A stretch of DNA of 64,000 nt from Sabethes cyaneus (GCF_943734655.1 NC_071354.1:77847838-77911837); one strand, 5' to 3'. Shown: positions 11,482-22,125, counted from the first letter of the stretch. Notes: a model not told the origin generated them from the sequence alone. Numbers and translations: made by a program.

Positions 11482-12410
11482 ATAGCCTCAACATCACAGT
11501 ACGGTGCCTTGAAAAACGACGTAAAGCTGCTCGCTTTGCGGTTTTCAATTGACGTAATTCTCTTGTTTGCCATGGGGTACGCGAAAACTTTGAAAGCATT
11601 CGCTTGGGTACGTGCCTGTCGATTACATAACTCATGATGTTGGAGAATGTTTGCACTGCAGTATCAATTTCGTCCGAATTTAAAACATCTACCCAATCGA
11701 TACTTGATAGGACGTCAGAAATGGTGTCATAGTCAGCGTTTTTAAAATCATAGTATACTGCAGGTACAGTCTGGCGGAAGTGTTTTGCGGCTCGGTTTTC
11801 AAGGACAAGATGCAATGGAGGATGATGGGGCACGTGTTTAACAAGTGGAGCGGCAGCTTCGAAGATTGCTGGAGCACATTCAGTGTTGCTTACGAAGCAG
11901 AGGTCTAGAATCCGTCCGTTAGTATTCTCGACGTAGTTTATTTGCTGCAGCAGGTTGGTACTGTATGAATCCAGCAGGGCAGCAGTACTTGGTGATAGCG
12001 TCATGTTGTCGGCATCGGGGTACAGAAATCCTAATCGCGTGGGATGCCATTTGATTCCTGGGAGATTGAAATCACCGATAACTAAGACTTCGTCTAACGG
12101 CTTCAGTTTAGAGCACACAGTGACAACCGAGTCAGTATGGACCGATAACAGGGCTGCATCGCGGATACGATCAGGTGGCAGGTATATCGCACACAGAAAG
12201 AGGGAACGATCAGACAATTTGGTTTCAACCCACACTTGTTCAACGCCTAACCAAGCATCATTCGGGATAACGCGTGGTTTCAGCTCTCGACGAACTGCAA
12301 GTAGTACTCCTCCTCCGGAAATCTTTGGACTATTTAACCGGCAGCGGTCGCAGCGAAAGACATCGTAACACGTAGTTTCGTCAGTTAGTGTTCTGCAGGT
12401 TTGAGTTCTC
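11465..12410 (-). pseudogene. CR1/Jockey-type LINE endonuclease domain (ORF2, N-terminal part)
   Basis: This is the apurinic-endonuclease-like domain that nicks target DNA. The open frame runs from an in-frame Met at 12235, but homologous text continues upstream to about 12410 (TDETTCYDVFRCDRCR, then SGGGVLLAVRRELK). Key blocks are AIYLPPDR, the catalytic-type VIGDFNLPGIKW, and HHPPLHLVL near the domain end. The N-terminal part of the domain is missing. The frame ends at 11465, overlapping the reverse transcriptase frame. A single shift near 11475-11490 joins RTVMLR to YVKLNHKYRR in the other frame. Confidence 0.85.
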
Positions 12411-12460
12411 GTATGTTGTGTTGTATTTTGTCTGAATCCGACGTTTTGAAATCAGATCTG

Positions 12461-12567
12461 TTCCGGCGGGTACGGAGAATTAAGTAGTCCACTGAATTCT
12501 TTTAGCAATTTTATTTTTGTGTTAAGAAGAATTCAGTGGACTACTTAATCCTCCGTACCCGCCGGAA
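12461..12567. repeat. 107-nt near-perfect hairpin (foldback)
   Basis: The 41-bp arms at 12461-12501 and 12527-12567 pair with one mismatch around a 25-nt AT-rich loop. The arms begin TTCCGGCGGGTACGGAG and contain AAGTAGTCCACTGAATTCTT. The structure lies about 50 bp beyond the truncated 5' end of the CR1-type LINE. It could be a tiny foldback element or a short-RNA precursor; no flanking duplication is evident. Confidence 0.9.
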
Positions 12568-13004
12568 CAAGCTTTAAAAATTTTCAGTGAATCGATTAAT
12601 AAGCCACAATAATTTTAGGTTATAATCGTGTGTTTTCCTAGTGACTCAAGCGAATTAGGATTTTAAATGTAGATAAACAAATAGAGTAACAAATTTAATT
12701 TATCTGTTTAGTAGAATAACAAATTCAATCGCACGTTAGCTCTCTTAGCAAACTTTTATCTGCATGAACAATACTCTGTCATATCCGATCTAGCTTGTCA
12801 CTTTGACGGATCACTGATCGTAACGTCAACGCGGCGCGTCTGGGTCTGCTGCGTAGGGTGCCCAGCCGCAACAAGATCATTGTATGCAGTAATGAAGTTG
12901 CCGCACTGACGCTGTAGATTGACAGTTTTTTCCTCGCCGAGCATGTGGAATCCTTCTGCGGTCAGCCTGGTCTCCTGGCCATCAATATGTATGACTGTCC
13001 CGGG
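12568..13004. other. Mixed DNA with no supported gene
   Basis: AT-rich up to about 12780, then GC-richer. The - frame 12798-13175 is partly a translation of the adjacent repeat (IRPFVIRPFVIRP) and its other half is unrecognised. I do not call it a gene. Confidence 0.4.
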
Positions 13005-13195
13005 GCTGGTACCGAATGGTCGAAACACAAATGTCCGAATCATGAATGGCTGAAATCCAAACGGCCGAATTTCAACAACAGTCACAGACGGCCGAATCAC
13101 GAAAGGCTGAATCACGAATGACCGAATCACGAAAGGTCGAATCACGAATGGCCGAATCACGAATGGTCGAATCACAAAAGGCCGAATTTTCCCGG
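13005..13195 (+). repeat. Minisatellite of 15-17 bp units (GAATCACGAATGGCC type)
   Basis: Roughly nine to ten imperfect units of the form CCGAATCACGAATGG run head to tail. They alternate GAATGG, GAAAGG and GAATGA variants and decay at the left edge. The same motif appears inverted at 13500-13590. Confidence 0.9.
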
Positions 13196-13499
13196 AATGC
13201 CCAATTCAACAAAAAAAATTATTGCTCATTTTGTTAGACCTTACACATTTTGAATAAGTTTTTTCATCTTTTTCTCTAAGCGAATTTGAAACATCCTCTT
13301 GAAAAACCTTTAAAATTTTCCCTTTTAATGCCTTTTGTTTCACTCGCAGCTCTGTGATGATTAGCGTCAATGATAGGTGATTTGCATTTTCCTACGTTTA
13401 TTGACTAGTAGGGATTATCCCTTAGTTAAGTCCGAACGAGCGGCAGCGAGTAAGGTCAGCATATACCCAACATTTGCGCAGGCTGAAGGCCGTGATTGT
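13196..13499. other. Spacer between the two inverted minisatellite blocks
   Basis: About 300 bp of ordinary AT-rich sequence with no gene, bounded on both sides by the same minisatellite in opposite orientations. Confidence 0.5.
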
Positions 13500-13592
13500 T
13501 TTCGGCCGAATTTAACATTCGGCCATTCATGTTTCAGCCTTTTGTGATTCGGCCATTCGTGATTCGGCCATTTATGTTTCGGCCATTCGTAG
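13500..13592 (-). repeat. Inverted copy of the GAATCACGAATGGCC minisatellite
   Basis: On + it reads TTCGGCCATTCGTGATTCGGCC, in several imperfect units. This is the reverse complement of the 13005-13195 unit. With that block it forms a large inverted repeat around a 300-bp spacer. Confidence 0.88.
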
Positions 13593-13596
13593 GTAA

Positions 13597-14985
13597 TCCC
13601 TATCCCCTTTGTCTGTCTATCCTGTCGGTCTGTCTGTCCCATCTGTCTGTCTGTTCCGTCTGTCTGTCTGTTTGTCTGTAGGTCTGTCCCGCCTGTCTGT
13701 CTTTTTGTCTCTTCTGTCTGTCTGTCCCGTCTGTCTGTCTCTGTCCCATCTGTCTGTCCAGTCTGTCTGTATGTCTGTCCCGTCTATCTGTCTGTCTGTC
13801 CCGTCTGTCTGTCTGTATGAATGTTTGTCCCATCTGTCTGTCTCTTTGTCTCGTCTGTATCTCTATCCCGTCTGACTGTCTGTCCCGTCTGTATGTCTCT
13901 CTGTCCAGTCTGTCGGGTTGCCTGTTTGTCTGGCTGTCCCGTTTGTTTCTAGGTGTGTCCCGTCTGTCTGTCTGTATGTTTGTCTGTCCGGTCTGTCTGT
14001 CTGTCTGTCTGACTGTTTCTCCCATCTGTCCCATCTGTCTGCCTTTTTGTTTCGTCTGTCTGTCTGTCCCGTCTGCCTCTCTGTCTGTCTCGCTGTCCTG
14101 TTTGTCTATCGGTCTGTCTGTCTGTCTGTCTGCATATCTGTCTGCCTGTTTGTTTGTCTGTCTGCCTGTCTCGTCTGTCTGCCTGCCTGTCCCGTTTGTC
14201 TCTAGCTCTGTCCCGTCTGTCTGTCTGCCGGACTGTTTGTTCCATCTGTCTATCTCTTTGTCTCGTCTGTCTGTCTTTCTGTTCAGTCTTTCTGTCTGCC
14301 TGTTTGTCGGTCTGTCCTGTTTGTTTCTAGGTGTGTCCCATCTATCTGGCTGTCCAATCTGTCTGTCTGTCCCGTCTGTCTGTCTGTCTGTCTCATCTGC
14401 CTGTCCCGTCTGTCTGTCTGCCTGTCCCGTCTGTTTGTCTATCTGTATGTCTGTCTGCCTGTCTTTCTGCCCTGTCTGTCTGTCTGTATGTCTGTACTGT
14501 TTGTTTCTAGATCTGTCCCGTGCGTCTGTCAGTTTGTCCTATCTGTCTGTGTTTTTGTCGCATCTATCTGCCTGTCTGTCTGTCCCTTCTGTCTGTCTGT
14601 TCCGTCTGTCTATCTGTTTGTCTGCCCCATTTGTTTCTAGGTCTGTCCCGTCTGTCTGTCCGTTTGTTCCATTTGTCTGTCTCTCTGTCCGGTTTATCTG
14701 TCTGCCTGTTTGTCTATCTGTCTGTATGTTTGTCTGTCTGTCTCGTTTTTTTCTAGGTCTGTCCCGTCTGCCTGTCTGTTTGTCCCATCTGTCAGTCTTT
14801 TTGTCCCGTCTGTCTGTCTGTCCCATCTGTCTGTCTTTTTGTTCCGTCTGTCTGCCTGTTTGTCCCGTCTGTCTGTCTGTCCCAACTGTATGTCTTTTTG
14901 TTCCGTCTGCCTGTCTGTCCTGTATGTCTGTCTGTCTCGCCTGACTGCTTGTTCAGCCTGTCTGTCTGTCTGTCCGTTTGTGTGA
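13597..14985 (+). repeat. CTGT/CCCGT low-complexity array, about 1.4 kb
   Basis: The array is built from CTGTCTGT runs broken every 12-30 bp by CCCGTCTG, CCCATCTG or TTTGT variants. The + strand is almost purely pyrimidine and G with very few A. A rarer marker, TTTCTAG, recurs at about 13947, 14198, 14324, 14502, 14633 and 14749. It is always followed by a TGTCCC block, giving a loose higher-order structure. Long frames through it (up to 375 codons, Cys-Leu-Ser-Val) exist only because the strand lacks stops. Confidence 0.97.
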
Positions 14986-15180
14986 TTTGCATTCCATTCA
15001 TTCATTCGTCTGTTTATTCGTATATCTGATCCGTTCGTCCGTTAGTTTGATTCGTTCTTCCGAATCGTTTGTCCTCTCCGGTCATTCGCTTGTGCCATCC
15101 GTTTATCCGTTTGTTCGATCCGTTCCTCCGTTTCTCAGATTCGATCGTTTGTCTGATTAATCCATTTCACAATCCATCCG
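14986..15180 (+). repeat. Degenerate TCCGTT/TTCATTCG continuation of the array
   Basis: Immediately after the CTGT array the sequence keeps a 6-12 bp rhythm (ATTCATTCG, CCGTTCGTCCGTTAG, CCGTTTATCCGTTTG). It then fades into ordinary DNA near 15180. Confidence 0.65.
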
Positions 15181-15354
15181 ATCTCTCAAAATGGTTGGAA
15201 TAACCAACCAATGGTTTGGAATAATCAAGTAATCAAGTAGGATAGTGGATCTTCATTTTCCCAAACGTCTGAGCTTCTAAGTTACATCACGAGAATATTT
15301 TTAAATTAAAACGGGCCGTGACTCGGAAAATAGGAAAAGAATTATGGTTTCAAA

Positions 15355-15770
15355 TTATACTTCAATTAGAATTAAAATTGGCTTTAAACTCGAAGTTGAA
15401 ATTGGGCTTTGAAACCAAAAGCTGAATACCGAAAACGTAAATATCAGAGTATATTCAGTCGAAAGTAAAATGTCAAAAATCAAAAGTAAATACTGATAGG
15501 AAAAAAGTCCAAAACAATACGATAAAAATAAATTTAACTTCAAAAGTCAAAGTCCGAATACAAAAAAGGCACAATTCAAAAGACAAAAATAGGAAAACAA
15601 AAGCCAAAGAGGCAAAGGTCAAAAGTCAAAATCAAACGTCAAAGCTAAAGTTTGAATTCTAAAAGTCAAGAAATGAAAAGTATGAAGTCAAAAGTGAAAA
15701 TTCAGAAGTTAAACGCTGAAAGTCAAAAGTCAAACTTCAAAAGCAAAAGATTTAAAATCCACAGTCCATT
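15355..15770 (+). repeat. Cryptic simple repeat rich in AAAAGTC / CAAAAGTCAAA
   Basis: The motif AAAAGTCAAA and close variants (AAAGTAAA, GAAAGTCAAAAGTC) recur dozens of times without a fixed period across about 400 bp, giving a strongly purine-rich + strand. No gene is present. Confidence 0.75.
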
Positions 15771-16228
15771 CTTCAAAACTTTTAAATTTTCAACTGCTTT
15801 GTTTAATTACAAATATGCATGGTAGTTACTTACTGGCAACATTTTACCAGCCAAGTCTAACCTAGGCCTACAAAAACGACATATGTTGCTATTTTGAATC
15901 TTGACCCAAGCCGAAAAGCGGCAACTGACATCATTTTTGCCATCTCAAGAAACCAATAAACCAACCGCAAAGTCAGCAAGCTTTTGCACTAACCTTGTGC
16001 TGCATGGTCAACACATTTTGTCGTAAAATTCACCTCTGGTTATGTTGATCCTCGACGCAACTATTTTCGCCCCGCCAGACCTCGGTCAATTGAGTGCGTT
16101 CGAAGACACCGGGAAAGATTCGCCAGATTCGCTTGACGAGGGGGGGGGGAGAGGGGGACCGGGGGAGTGCCATATAATTTATGCGCCGAATACTTCACCG
16201 CTGTCGGTGCCACCCGAGATAAAACGCG

Positions 16229-16237
16229 TATAAAAAG
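16229..16237 (+). promoter_or_regulatory. TATA-box-like sequence
   Basis: TATAAAAAG lies in a GC-richer context between two GCG trinucleotides. I could not identify a convincing initiator at the expected spacing or a following reading frame, so this is weak. Confidence 0.15.
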
Positions 16238-16708
16238 CGCTTAAATTTATTTCGAAAGTCGATAAATTCGAAAAAAGAAAAACAACCATTCGATTGGTTT
16301 GTTGTTCTGAGTCAGCCAGTCAGCTGGGGGCTTTCAAATTTGTCCGTCTCAGTGCGATTGTAATCTCGCCTGACGGCTTGTTCCGGAGGAACGTAGCAAC
16401 GATATCCGCGTGAGCTTGTGAGCCGTGATTTATCGGTTTGCAATTGACTTTGTGTCAAATGAGTTCCACGAAATGGAAGAAAAATGATTAAATCCCGTTC
16501 CCGTTCGGTGTCGTGAAACGCGATCAATCCGCACGATTTGTTCGTGTGTTCCGAAAACGAAGGCTCCATATTTGCAAAGCACGACTTACTGACACAGTGC
16601 GAAAAAGTTGTCGGACGTTCCATCCCAAGTTGGTTGCTATTATAGTGATGCCATATTAGCGCACGCAGCCTAAAAACGGTCGGCCGCCATGTCAGGCGCG
16701 GTACGCGG

Positions 16709-17746
16709 CTAACTGTTTTGTCTGCTCGCGTGAAGCTCTGCCCAATCTGGCCTCGGGCATTGGTGAATGAACTCTCGGATGTTCGAGCACAGCACGGTTC
16801 GTCGTAGACGCTCGGTTGCTCCTTGGTGACAGTTTACATAGTAGTAAGTAGCTCCAGAAACGGTAAGGTAAACAAACTCCTTTCTCGGCCGGAGCGACTG
16901 AGACTGTTCGACGGGCAAAGACGGTCGTAACAAGTGGGCATCGCCGCAAAGTGCATTCGGTAGACGGGAATCGGCCAGGCGGCGGTGGTGGTGCGTGGCG
17001 GCGGCTGTGCGAATCATGGGAAGGTAGCCTTCCAAATCGGTCAAAGTGGTTTCATTGTCAAAGGCTAACTGTAATGCCGGAGCGAACGAGTTCGTCTGAT
17101 TTGCATACCATAATTTGAGGCTTGAGGTTCCTTTTCGAGAACGCGCTGTGACATTTTTATTTGGATGTGGTTTCGTCCCAGGGGCTTGACATTTTTCGGT
17201 TAAATGATCAGCTAGAAGCCGGCGAAATGTATCATTTCGAGTGCCGCCACGCACTAGGTCAGGACTCGAACCGCACTTGGCTGCTCGAGTGTGCTGCCGG
17301 ACAGGAGGGCAGGAGGGGGTTAAATGTATGGGACATTTATGTATTGGGAAACGTGCGCCAATAGGAGCAATTGTACGCTGTAATTTCAAGAGATATAAAT
17401 GCCAAACGAACAAGTGAATGCATGTGAAATGACAAAGATAGTATTGACTCAATGTCCATATTATGTAAGATTGGAAAAAGTGGTAATTCAGACTTTTGGT
17501 ATTGTCAGCAATTAAAATTGGGTTTACTAGTTGCGGATAGTTTTTGTTTTGTATTATGAAACACCCTTGCGTGTTTTCTAGATAAATCTCAAAAGAAAAA
17601 CGCGGAAACAGCAATGGAACATGCGAAATCTTCACAGGAACGCCCCAGCAAGTGTTAGCATCGCTTTTATTCACTGCCACAAGTTCAAGGACTGGCGGTT
17701 TTCCTTGCAGTGCAGTCGAGTCGTTCGGAACGGGATTGCTAAACAT
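16709..17746 (-). other. Unrecognised 345-codon open reading frame
   Basis: This is the longest frame in the window that is neither a transposon nor a low-complexity translation. It starts MFSNPVPNDSTALQGK. A hydrophobic, aromatic stretch follows near residues 86-125 (FFQSYIIWTLSQYYL and VWHLYLL), then a basic His/Arg-rich second half. I recognise no domain, signal peptide or catalytic motif, and composition does not look clearly coding. A chance frame in GC-richer DNA is the more likely reading. Confidence 0.15.
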
Positions 17747-19219
17747 TGCTGCTGCTACACCCTCAAGCTAATCTTCATAAATCCGAGCCCATTTGACAGC
17801 AAAAAAAGCGTTTGTGAATGAATCCATGAATGAATGAGCGAGTGATTAAACCGCGGCGCGCGGTGTGCGTGGGCAAACTTGCCATACGACAGTACGACCT
17901 TGAAACGGGAACTAGCGGCTTCTATAAGACGTCGCCGTCAGCTGAGAGCACATCGCGCGGTACAAGTTCGATACGAGCAAGTTCTTTGTAGACCCAACCC
18001 GTGCCGATTTGCGGAGGAGGATCTTGCTAGGCTCGCTCGTTCAACCCGGTAAACAACACCTTCAGGCTGCCGGGCTGTTTACCACCTGGTGAGGTTGAAT
18101 AGGTTTGCTAAGCATTGCACACGGAACACGATTGCGTGGTAGGGACTACGGAACCACACGCTCGGTGTTCTAAAAGATAGTTGTATGAGGTTAGCTTAGG
18201 TATGAATTACAATGGCTATCAGCATGTTTCGGTTCATTGCAACCATTTCCTACAGCAGCAGGGAGCGGGCGCCCCCCGGCGGTCTGTCAATGATGCTTGG
18301 GAAACTGTAAATACAAGCCCTACAGCAAAGGAGATGACGTTTAGCGAGTTTGTCATACTAAGGCGATTGTTTTCAATACATTGTCAAGGTTTTGTTTCTC
18401 AGCCCACAGACACTCGACGACGACTGCGCAGTTTAGCTGTACCTTTCAGCTGATCGAAACGCCCGTAGGAGTAGTTTCAGCAGTGGGCGTGTTTTCATTT
18501 CTTAATCGTATTCCTATCACACTGATTGTAAGAAAAATCGAGCTGAAGTATCATAGGAAATCGGGTCAAAATTAAACCACAACTCTGAGCATAAGCAACG
18601 GCAGTAGCAGTAAAAACTAGATCTTGATACTGTTTTCTTTCGGACGCACTTAAATCAACATCAGCGTCATATTTATTGTTGTAACATTCACGCTTGTTTA
18701 CTCAAAGCGAAACTTCCTCCCCCACGCGATTCGGCGCTAACTGACTCATGCCGCTTGCTTGGTGTGGTGACGCTGCTGGCTGCTGGTGGAGATTTGCTAC
18801 GGATCTACCGGTTTTGAAGCTTGAAGTATTTTCGAGAACCAGTGGTGTAGGAAAAGAAAGAAGTTTAAGATCGCCCACGTGCCGTCCAAAGCCATGAATA
18901 TTCGCAACCTGTGCCGGTCGCGAGCCTCGGATATCAGTTGATTTTTACATCATACCGGAGCCGTTACGCAGTTTACTCAACCCGTGTTGACGGGTAACAA
19001 CAATGCCGCTAACCGTCCATCAACATCAATGAAACTACGCGGAGAGTAGACAGAGCTGTCAGCGTAATTTCCTTTCCAATATTTGTATTACAGGTTTTTT
19101 AGAATACCATATTTAAATGTGGAAACATATTTGATGAAATTATTTATATCTACTGCAGTGTATGTAGCCAGCCATTGAAAAGTTTTCCGAAATCGAGTTT
19201 TAAGAACTTTACCCTTGTA

Positions 19220-19394
19220 GCCCGAGCCTACACAATTGTGTAGATAAGACATGACTACTTTAAAAATTGTTTGGATAAAAAATTATTGGTAATAAGTATT
19301 TCTAACTGATGTAATTAAAGATTTACGGGAAATAACTTTTACTACTTACTTATGCACACTATTTCACATACCTACACAATTGTGCAGGTTCGGC
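19220..19394. mobile_element. Short MITE, about 175 bp, with 20-25 bp inverted ends
   Basis: The left end CCGAGCCTACACAATTGTGT (from 19222) is inverted at the right end as CCGAACCTGCACAATTGTGT (ending 19393), with 2 mismatches in 20. The ends themselves contain the palindrome ACACAATTGTGT. The interior is AT-rich. A TA target duplication is possible but not clean. Confidence 0.65.
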
Positions 19395-20048
19395 CTTATT
19401 GCATACTTTACGATCTCGCTGGGACTGGGAAAATTTGAGTACCTGCCGTTACACTTTTGGCTCTATCTCTACTATTTTTAATCGATTTTTATACAACTTG
19501 TCTTAAAAGGTCTAAGGTAGTTCTTAGATAGACCTTTGATAAGAAAATATATCAGAAAATTTTGGAGACATTTTCCCGGGGATATTCCAGATCGCAAGTG
19601 GGATTATTTTTTCACGTCATAAGTAGCAGATGTAATAAAACGAAATCTTCTGTTTCTATCTCATTTTGGGTCAGTAAGAATGCATGCATTATCATGTAGA
19701 GCACTGGTTCATGCTTCACACTACGGAACTTTCGTTTAAAATACCACCGGAAACTAAAATTTGTTATTTATAAATTCTAAAATAATAAAGATTTATGGCA
19801 AATGGGGTATTATTGGATAAACATTTGGTAGTATTTTGAGCAAATTTGGACATTTCGGAACATAGATTGTATTAAGGTTAGTAAAAATTTTACCTGCAAA
19901 AAGTTGCGTAGGCTTGTTCGCGACAAAATTTGGACACCCCTAAACACACACAGCTTCGGAAATACATTAACAATGACTGAAATATTTTGCAAAGTGGTAG
20001 ACGTATGTCTGTTCTTTCTGAAAATATAACACAAGCGCTCAGCGAAAA

Positions 20049-21057
20049 ATGGCGTCGAAAGAAGAGCAGGTGCGAAAAGCAATTGTGTGCGGTCGCAATG
20101 AAAATTCGGATCTCTCGTTAAGAAAACTTGCCAAAAAGCTTGAATTTCCTCCAAGCACTGTTCACAGTGTTTTAAAATCGTTCGATATTCGCTTGACAAC
20201 AGCTAGGAAGATATGAAGTGGAACAAAAACGGATCTGAGGAACCAACACAAGGATGCGAAGGTAAAACAAATATTACGGAGGAGACCAGATCTTTCTGTA
20301 CGAACCATTGCTTGTAAAATAAAAATATCGCCAACATTCGTGCACACTTCTAAGCAACGACAAGGCATGAAGTCTTTCAAGGTGAGGACTGTGCCAAACC
20401 GTAATGATAAGCAAAATACGACGGCCAAAACACGCACTCGTAAGCTTTATCGCGAATATTTAACGAAGTTTCCATGCGTTATAATGGACGATGAAACGTA
20501 TGTCCTAGAAGACTTTAAACAGCTTCCTGGTATGTCTTTTTACACTGCCATGAAACGAAATGGCGTTGTAGAGCATTAAAGGACAAAGAAGAAAGCCAAA
20601 TTCCCCGTAAAATATTCAGTATGGCAGGCCATATGCAGCTGTGGTCGAGCAAGCAAAAGTTACATCGCTACGGGAACGGTTAACAAGGAAATATACCGTG
20701 AAGAATGCAGAAACGATTGTTACCGTTCCTACACAGCCATGATATACCCTCGCTGTTTTGGTCTGATTTGGCATATTGTCACTACGCGAAAGATTTTTGG
20801 AATGGTATGATGCTAATGGAGTCCATATTGTACCTAAAGAGGCGAATCCACCTAAATGTCCAGAGTTACACCCCATCGAGCGGTATTGGGCTTTGGCGAA
20901 GAGTGAGCTGTCCCAGCACAACCAACAAGCAACAACTATAGGTAAATTTCGAAAATCTTGGACTAACGCAGCTAAATTGGTTGCCAACAAGTCTGAATTG
21001 ACCCTCATGGCGAGGGTAAACTCCAACGTTCGCCAATTTTTCATGCAGACCAAATAA
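20049..21057 (+). pseudogene. mariner (D37E-type) transposase, broken
   Basis: It starts MASKEEQVRKAIVCGRNEN with a helix-turn-helix segment (LSLRKLAKKLEFPPSTVHSVL) and hits a stop near 20214. Shifted frames then carry the first catalytic aspartate in VIMDDETYVLEDFKQLPG (20480-20530), VWQAICSCG (about 20620-20645), the second aspartate in LFWSDLAYCHYAK (about 20755-20795) and the third acidic residue in ELHPIERYW (about 20862-20890). Thirty-seven residues separate the last two, with one shift between them. The C-terminal LMARVNSNVRQF closes it. Multiple stops and shifts make it inactive. Confidence 0.88.
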
Positions 21058-21179
21058 GTAATGTTAATTTGTTTAATAGCTAGCTGACCCAACAAACTTC
21101 GTATTGCCACAAATTAAACTGTGTTGTACCTAAATCGTGAATCTCGGAAGACCTTTCTCACAATCTTGAGTTTTGTAAG

Positions 21180-22125
21180 TTTCTGGGGAGTTCATAGGTG
21201 TTTTAATATACAAATTTTCCTCATTTGTATGATAGTCCTTATCCCCCTACCACAGGGGTGAGGGGTCTCAAACCATCAATCCTGCCCCAAAACCCCCACA
21301 TGCCAAATTTAGTTCCATTTGCTTGATTACTTTTCGAGTTATGAGGAAATTTGTATTTCATTTGTATGGAAGCCTTCCTCCTAAAAAGGGAGAGGGGTCC
21401 TAATTCATCATAGAAATAATTCATGCCTCCAAAAATACCCACATGCCAAATATGGTTCCATTTGATTAATTAGTTCTCGAGTTATAAGGAAATTCGTCTT
21501 TCATTTATATGGGAGCCCCCCATCCTAACAAGGTAAGGGGTCTCAATTCATCATAGAAAAAAATCATGCCTCCAAAAAGACCCACATGCCACATATGGTT
21601 CTATTTGATTAATTAGTTTTCGAGTTATGAGGAAATGTGTATTTCATATGCATAGGGGCCCCCCTCCTAAAGTGGGGAGGGGTCTCAATTCCCCATAGAA
21701 AAATTATTGTCTCCAAAAACACCCACATGTAAAATTTTGTTCCATTTACTTGATTTCAGAATTTTTCTGTTTTATTTGTATGGGAGCCCCCCCCCCTCTT
21801 GGTGGGGGGAGGGATCCCTAACCATCATAAGAACCTTCACTGGCACCAAAAACCCCTACATGCAAATTTTCACTCCGATCGGTTCAATAGTTGTCGATTC
21901 TATAAGGAACATAAAGCAGACAGAAATCCATTTTTTAGGCATAGATTTGTATGGGAGCCCCCCCTCATAGTGGGGGGAGAGGACTTTTGCCATCGAGAGA
22001 ACCTTCCGTAGCCCCAAAACTCCTACATGCAAATTTTCACGCCGATCGGTTCAGTAGTTTTCGATTCTAAAAGGAACATACGGACAGACAGACAGAAATC
22101 CTTTTTATAAGTATAGATTATTAAC
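21180..22125 (+). repeat. Degenerate tandem array, six units of about 130-170 bp
   Basis: Each unit has TTTGTATGGGAGCCCCCC, a GGGGAGGGGTCTC block, a CATCATAGAAA block, CCAAAAACACCCACATGC and a TCGAGTTATGAGGAAA block. Unit starts (the TTTGTATG motif) fall near 21224, 21361, 21504, 21645, 21775 and 21946. The array ends in CGGACAGACAGACAGAAATCC followed by a TATAGATTA terminus. This pattern is common in insect repeats and suggests a separate insertion into the mariner. Confidence 0.85.

Larger units (their letters stand above)
9590..12410 (-). mobile_element. CR1/Jockey-type LINE, 5'-truncated, nearly intact ORF2
   Basis: Reading on -, the element carries an endonuclease domain (from about 12410), a complete reverse transcriptase and a C-terminal domain, ending at 9646. 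A short microsatellite tail of AAATAAAC units follows at about 9595-9622. ORF1 and the start of the endonuclease are absent, as in 5' truncation during target-primed reverse transcription. Only one frameshift divides ORF2, so this is one of the younger LINEs in the window. Degenerate relatives lie at 34440-34930 and 54495-56210. Confidence 0.9.
16030..19050. other. GC-richer, apparently single-copy block; candidate regulatory or untranslated region
   Basis: Composition is balanced with many CG dinucleotides, except an AT-rich stretch near 17380-17620, and no transposon hallmarks were seen. It holds a G-rich tract (16138-16168), a TATA-like TATAAAAAG at 16229, and a long unrecognised - frame (listed separately). 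A developmental or housekeeping gene's upstream region is plausible but unproven. Confidence 0.35.

Noticed and set aside
13005..13592. CRISPR array
   Set aside because: Units are contiguous and imperfect without unique spacers; the genome is eukaryotic in character.
13600..15005. Many long overlapping frames (up to 375 codons, Cys/Ser/Leu/Val or Asp/Arg/Gln/Thr-rich) on both strands
   Set aside because: They are translations of the CTGT/CCCGT array, which lacks stop codons in these frames; none shows non-repeat protein sequence.
17921..17945. TATA-like TCTATAAGAC followed by GTCAGCTG as a promoter
   Set aside because: The initiator-like sequence is only about 15 bp downstream of the TATA-like start, half the expected distance.
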